NCBI GenBank assembly: GCA_036638975.1
Contig: JAVWJP010000004.1
Coordinates: 1 to 64,000 of the forward strand
Length of the DNA stretch: 64,000 bases
Direction of reading: 5' to 3'
DNA from: JAVWJP01 sp036638975
GTDB lineage: Bacteria; Bacillota; Clostridia; Oscillospirales; Ruminococcaceae
Positions 60,730 through 64,000 of the stretch are shown piece by piece; the first letter of the stretch is position 1, and the number at the start of each line of letters is the position of its first letter. The notes beneath the pieces were generated by a model, which was not told the DNA's origin, made no database searches, and saw only the letters and a program-made list of their open reading frames with translations. Both the position numbers and the translations under genes were made by a program.

Positions 60730-62208
60730 TTACAGAATAATACAGATAAGTCCCGTACAGCCCTCGTTTATAATGCGCTCTATGGTTTCTTGCAGCTTCA
60801 TTCTGGCATCGTCCGGCATACGGTAAAGCTTGTTGTGCAGCCCCTCATTTACAAGCTCGTGCAGACTTTTGCCAAATATATTTGAGTCCCATATTTTAGC
60901 GGGGCTTTCTTCAAACTCTTTAAGCAGGTACATTATAAGGTCCTCACTTTGCTTTTCACTGCCGACTATAGGGTTTACCTCTGTGTTTATTGTAGCGCGC
61001 ATCATATGTATACTAGGCGCGCTTGCGCGCAGGCGCACACCGTAACGCCCGCCCTGCTTTATAATCTCAGGCTCCTCCAACGTAAGCTCCTCCAGCGCCG
61101 GCATTACTATACCATATCCCGTTGCCTCCACCTGCTCCAGTGCACCGCGCACCTTTTCGTACTCGCGCTTCATCTGTGCAAGCTCTGTCATACATGGCAT
61201 AAGTGCCTCCTCGCTTGCAACAGCTATGCCTGTAGTTTCGCTTAGCACCTTGTAAAACAAAGGCTCCTGCAAAACCACGCTTATCCTTGCCGCGCCATGC
61301 CCTAAGTCTATACCCGCCTGTCTTGCATCTTTTATGTTTTCGCACAGGCATATTTCGGCAAGCTTTTCCTTCATCTGCCGCATATGCGTTATGTCATTGC
61401 AAGCCCCGAATATAGAGCCCATAAGCGAGCTTTTAAGCCAATGGTCTTTACTAAGCGAAAGCACCCAGCGCGGCATTTCCACGCTTATTTCTTTTACAGG
61501 GAACTCATACAGCACAGACGAAAGTATCTCCCTTATATCGTCCTCCTCAAGCTCCAGACAGTTTGCCGCAAGCACAGGAACCCCGTAGCTTTGCGCCATT
61601 TCCGCCCGTAGCTCCTGCGCCTGCGCGCCCTGTGGGTTCTGGCAATTAAGCACCACCACAAATGGCTTGTTTATCCCTTTAAGCTCGTCTATTACGCGCA
61701 GCTCCGCCTCCTCGTACTCTGCCCGCGGAATGTCGCTTATGCTGCCGTCCGTGGTGACGACAAGCCCTATGGTGCTGTGCTCGGTTATAACCTTTTGTGT
61801 GCCTATCTCTGCCGCCATGTTAAAGGGTATTTCCTCGTTAAACCACGGTGTCATAACCATGCGTGGTGCATTGTTTTCAACATAGCCCAGCGAGCTCGGT
61901 ACAATATACCCCACGCAGTCTATCATTCGCACCCTCAGTGACGCGTTCTCGTCAACATTTATTAAGGCGGCTTCCTCCGGTATAAACTTTGGCTCTGTTG
62001 TCATAATAGTGCGCCCCGCAGATGATTGCGGCAGCTCGTCTGTTGCTCGTTCGCGTCGATAATCGCCTTTGATATTTGGTATAACCAGAGTTTCCATAAA
62101 TTTTTTTATAAATGTAGATTTACCTGTGCGTACAGGCCCAACAACGCCTATGTAAATATCGCCCGCCGTGCGCGTGGCAATGTCGCTGTAGATAGATTGC
62201 TCTGCCAT
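60730..62208 (-). CDS. spoIVA: Stage IV sporulation protein A (spore-coat ATPase)
   Basis: 492 residues, same length as the Bacillus protein. Walker A GPVRTGKST (24-32), the Sensor-like switch, and the long middle and C-terminal polymerising domain (VNPIVGSEKQSEDLIMYLLKEFEESPAKIWDSNIFGKSLHELVNEGL). SpoIVA hydrolyses ATP and polymerises on the forespore outer membrane, anchored by SpoVM, as the base of the coat. Start ATG 62208 (MAEQSIYSDIATRTAGDIYIGVVG) after GGAGG; the frame to 62268 is not used. Confidence 0.98.
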   Translation of the reverse strand: MAEQSIYSDIATRTAGDIYIGVVGPVRTGKSTFIKKFMETLVIPNIKGDYRRERATDELPQSSAGRTIMTTEPKFIPEEAALINVDENASLRVRMIDCVGYIVPSSLGYVENNAPRMVMTPWFNEEIPFNMAAEIGTQKVITEHSTIGLVVTTDGSISDIPRAEYEEAELRVIDELKGINKPFVVVLNCQNPQGAQAQELRAEMAQSYGVPVLAANCLELEEDDIREILSSVLYEFPVKEISVEMPRWVLSLSKDHWLKSSLMGSIFGACNDITHMRQMKEKLAEICLCENIKDARQAGIDLGHGAARISVVLQEPLFYKVLSETTGIAVASEEALMPCMTELAQMKREYEKVRGALEQVEATGYGIVMPALEELTLEEPEIIKQGGRYGVRLRASAPSIHMMRATINTEVNPIVGSEKQSEDLIMYLLKEFEESPAKIWDSNIFGKSLHELVNEGLHNKLYRMPDDARMKLQETIERIINEGCTGLICIIL

Positions 62209-62227
62209 TGTTACCTCCTCCTTTTTC

Positions 62228-63760
62228 TCAAACAACCTGTGGAATAAGCAAGGTTGCCTTTGCCTCAAGGTTTTCTTTTTCTATAGAGTTTTCTTCCATT
62301 ACAGCCGCAACCGAGGTGTGGTAATGCTTGGCAATGTCCCACACACATTCGCCCTGCTGCGCAAAATATATAGTTAAGGCAGTTCCGTCGCTTTGCTGCC
62401 TTGGGCTTTCGCCGTCCACAGAAAGCTCTTGCATAAGGCTGTGTTTTTCGCTGACATACATAATACCGCTTATGTTTACCTGTGCGCGAAGCTCTATATT
62501 TCCCCCGCCGGCATCAGAAAATTCGCACGAAACAGGCAGCATAGTTATATCCGCAGCAAGGTTTTCTGCTGCTGCAAGCTCCGTTTTATGTACAAAATCT
62601 ACAGCTTTTTCAAAATAAACTATGTCATTGTCTTTTTTCTCGGCAAACATACAAAGTGTAAGCTGCCCCGCAAGCGCGGCGAAGTTTTCTTCGGCTGTAA
62701 TTCCCTTAAAAGAGCCTGTGCACCACAGGTGCAACACCCGCGAAGCATCTGCGGGCAGCTCTAGCAACTCTTTATAATCGTGCGCTTCGTTTACTGTTTT
62801 TAAAAGCCTTATAACCGTAACATGGCGCTCCTCAAGCTGTATTTCATATTCTGTAGAATATGCGTCGCACACCGGCATAACGGCTTTTGTGCGGTATGCT
62901 TTTGCCGTTGCACACAGCGTTACTTCCGCCACAAGCACGGTAGCTTCTCCGTCAAGGTCTGCCTTGGGCTGTATGTCTGCCGACATTACTCTAAAGCGCA
63001 CATCGCAGCTGCAATCCTCCTCCGCACCCTGTAAATCTATAATCTGGCTTATGGGCAGGTTGTACTTCATAGCTTGCGGCTCATTATCAGCGGCACTGAG
63101 GTAGAAAATATCTAAAATAAGCTCGCCTTTTACCACCGCCTTGTTGGATATCACCTTGCATTCGGTTACAAGCGCCACAGCCTCCTTGCGCATTACAGTG
63201 CCCACCGGCAGCTTGCCATAACCCAGCTCAAGCTCGTCACGCACCGTAAATTGTTTTTCATTACAGCCCAAAATACAGGTGCTTTCCATAGTGCTTTTTC
63301 TTAGCTGAACCCCCGCTCCCTCTGCACCGCAGACAGCGCTCTCGCTTTTTTCTGCAAAAGCTTTAAGGTTCATTGTTATAGCGCCGCGGATATCGGCACG
63401 GCGGTTGTTTACAGCGCGGCAATTTATATAACCCACCGTAAAATAAATGGACACCGTCATGTTTTCAGGCTCCGTTTTTAAATCTATATTCTTTATAAAC
63501 GGTACCTTGTGCTCGCTACAGTGCATTTTTTCGTCATCGCCGGTGTAGTACAGCTCTAAAAGTGTATACCCCTCTGCCGTAACAGTGCCGCCCTCGGCAG
63601 CGGTACGCGTTAATATAGGTGTAGCACAGCATTTAAGCAGTCTTAGAATGTCGGGGCAGTACTCAGGCAGCAAAACATCGCATTCTATAGGCAGTTCCAA
63701 TGCAAAGTCGCAAACCGCTTCGTTTATAGCTACCGCTTCTTTAATAAGCTTTAAATCCAT
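62228..63760 (-). CDS. DUF3794/LysM spore-coat-type protein
   Basis: 510 residues. Repeated DUF3794 (SipL-type) modules occupy most of the protein: about 15-140 (LPIECDVLLPEYCPDILRLLKC), 170-300 and a third weaker copy at 320-440. A LysM domain ends it (about 460-510, YFAQQGECVWDIAKHYHTSVAAVMEENSIEKENLEAKATLLIPQVV). This is the architecture of SipL, which binds SpoIVA through its LysM domain in Clostridioides difficile. Its gene is 19 bases before spoIVA, supporting the same partnership. A YabG/SafA-like role is the alternative. Confidence 0.92.
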   Translation of the reverse strand: MDLKLIKEAVAINEAVCDFALELPIECDVLLPEYCPDILRLLKCCATPILTRTAAEGGTVTAEGYTLLELYYTGDDEKMHCSEHKVPFIKNIDLKTEPENMTVSIYFTVGYINCRAVNNRRADIRGAITMNLKAFAEKSESAVCGAEGAGVQLRKSTMESTCILGCNEKQFTVRDELELGYGKLPVGTVMRKEAVALVTECKVISNKAVVKGELILDIFYLSAADNEPQAMKYNLPISQIIDLQGAEEDCSCDVRFRVMSADIQPKADLDGEATVLVAEVTLCATAKAYRTKAVMPVCDAYSTEYEIQLEERHVTVIRLLKTVNEAHDYKELLELPADASRVLHLWCTGSFKGITAEENFAALAGQLTLCMFAEKKDNDIVYFEKAVDFVHKTELAAAENLAADITMLPVSCEFSDAGGGNIELRAQVNISGIMYVSEKHSLMQELSVDGESPRQQSDGTALTIYFAQQGECVWDIAKHYHTSVAAVMEENSIEKENLEAKATLLIPQVV

Positions 63761-63825
63761 AAGGATACTCTCCCTTTCTTTTTGTTTCTACAATAACTAT
63801 ATTCAAGTCTTGTACCAAATATGTA

Positions 63826-63862
63826 AAAAAACAAAAAAACACGCAGAGCCATTGGCATCTGC
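63826..63862 (-). terminator. Terminator after spoVM
   Basis: On the minus strand GCAGATGCC-AAT-GGCTCTGC (63862-63843, one bulge), then GTGTTTTTTTG. It ends the spoVM transcript about 30 bases past the stop. Confidence 0.75.
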
Positions 63863-63889
63863 ATGTCTGTTTTGTTCTGCCTGCGTTTA

Positions 63890-63967
63890 TCAGTCGTTAT
63901 GTATACCAAACAACAAGCGCAGCAGTGGTGCTAAAAACCTTGGGCTTTTTATAACAACTATTTTCAT
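63890..63967 (-). CDS. spoVM: Stage V sporulation protein M
   Basis: 25 residues: MKIVVIKSPRFLAPLLRLLF then GIHND. It matches the pattern of SpoVM (short, MK-hydrophobic-IK-P-FL, amphipathic helix with a Pro near residue 9, then an Arg/Leu face). SpoVM binds the convex forespore membrane and anchors SpoIVA, coded two genes downstream. SD GAGGGTGG precedes the ATG; a terminator follows. The gene is below usual size cut-offs. Confidence 0.88.
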   Translation of the reverse strand: MKIVVIKSPRFLAPLLRLLFGIHND

Positions 63968-64000
63968 ACGGGTACCACCCTCTCTTTAAATGCGCATAGC

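Overview
The window comes from a spore-forming, anaerobic, low-GC Gram-positive bacterium of the class Clostridia, most likely near the Ruminococcaceae/Oscillospiraceae. The evidence is SpoIVA with SpoVM and a DUF3794/LysM coat protein, PerR with rubrerythrin, an S10-spc-alpha operon carrying adk, map and a KOW protein, single-chain GlyRS, strong SD sites and frequent TTG/GTG starts. The species cannot be named. A run of exactly 100 N at 52713-52812, flanked on both sides by the same 55 bases, shows this is a draft scaffold.

Layout. 1-11.6 kb is an accessory catabolic region. On the minus strand lie a Liv-type ABC transporter, a pyrroline-5-carboxylate-reductase-like dehydrogenase and, further left, a cupin. 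Divergent on the plus strand are an M20 amidohydrolase, an L-2-amino-thiazoline-4-carboxylate (ATC) hydrolase homologue, a YheO-type PAS/HTH regulator and an iron-sulfur cysteine desulfidase. 11.6-19.2 kb holds an unknown secreted protein, secA, alaS, a HIT protein and a phosphoribosyltransferase. 19.2-27.8 kb holds a PAS/GGDEF/GAF signalling protein, perR-rubrerythrin, an NAD synthetase with a degenerate glutaminase domain, a PHP phosphatase and a DUF1846 protein. 27.8-43.9 kb is one minus-strand block of 32 genes, from rpsJ to rplQ, with a promoter and leader at one end and a strong terminator at the other. 44-47.6 kb holds small genes, including a divergent XRE regulator pair around an 18-bp inverted repeat, then typA and a lipoprotein. 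47.6-52.3 kb holds copA, glyS and tRNA-Pro/Thr/Tyr. 52.3-52.9 kb holds repeats and the assembly gap. 52.9-55.1 kb is rpmG-secE-nusG-rplK-rplA. 55.4-60.7 kb is a D-Ala-D-Ala ligase, a glutamate-racemase homologue without its catalytic cysteines, a YwiB-like protein, argS and a divergent methionine-synthase-like protein. 60.7-64 kb is a sporulation cluster: spoIVA, a DUF3794/LysM protein and a 25-codon spoVM.

How the genes work together. The left region reads as import and breakdown of a cyclic or N-blocked cysteine derivative: ring opening by the ATC hydrolase homologue, deacylation or decarbamoylation by M20, then pyruvate, ammonia and sulfide from the desulfidase. This substrate is an inference from family membership and gene order. 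The rest is mostly housekeeping. Points that stand out are the two enzymes that kept their fold but lost catalytic residues (NadE glutaminase domain, MurI homologue), the spoVM gene next to spoIVA, and the palindrome-embedded promoter at 44.5 kb.
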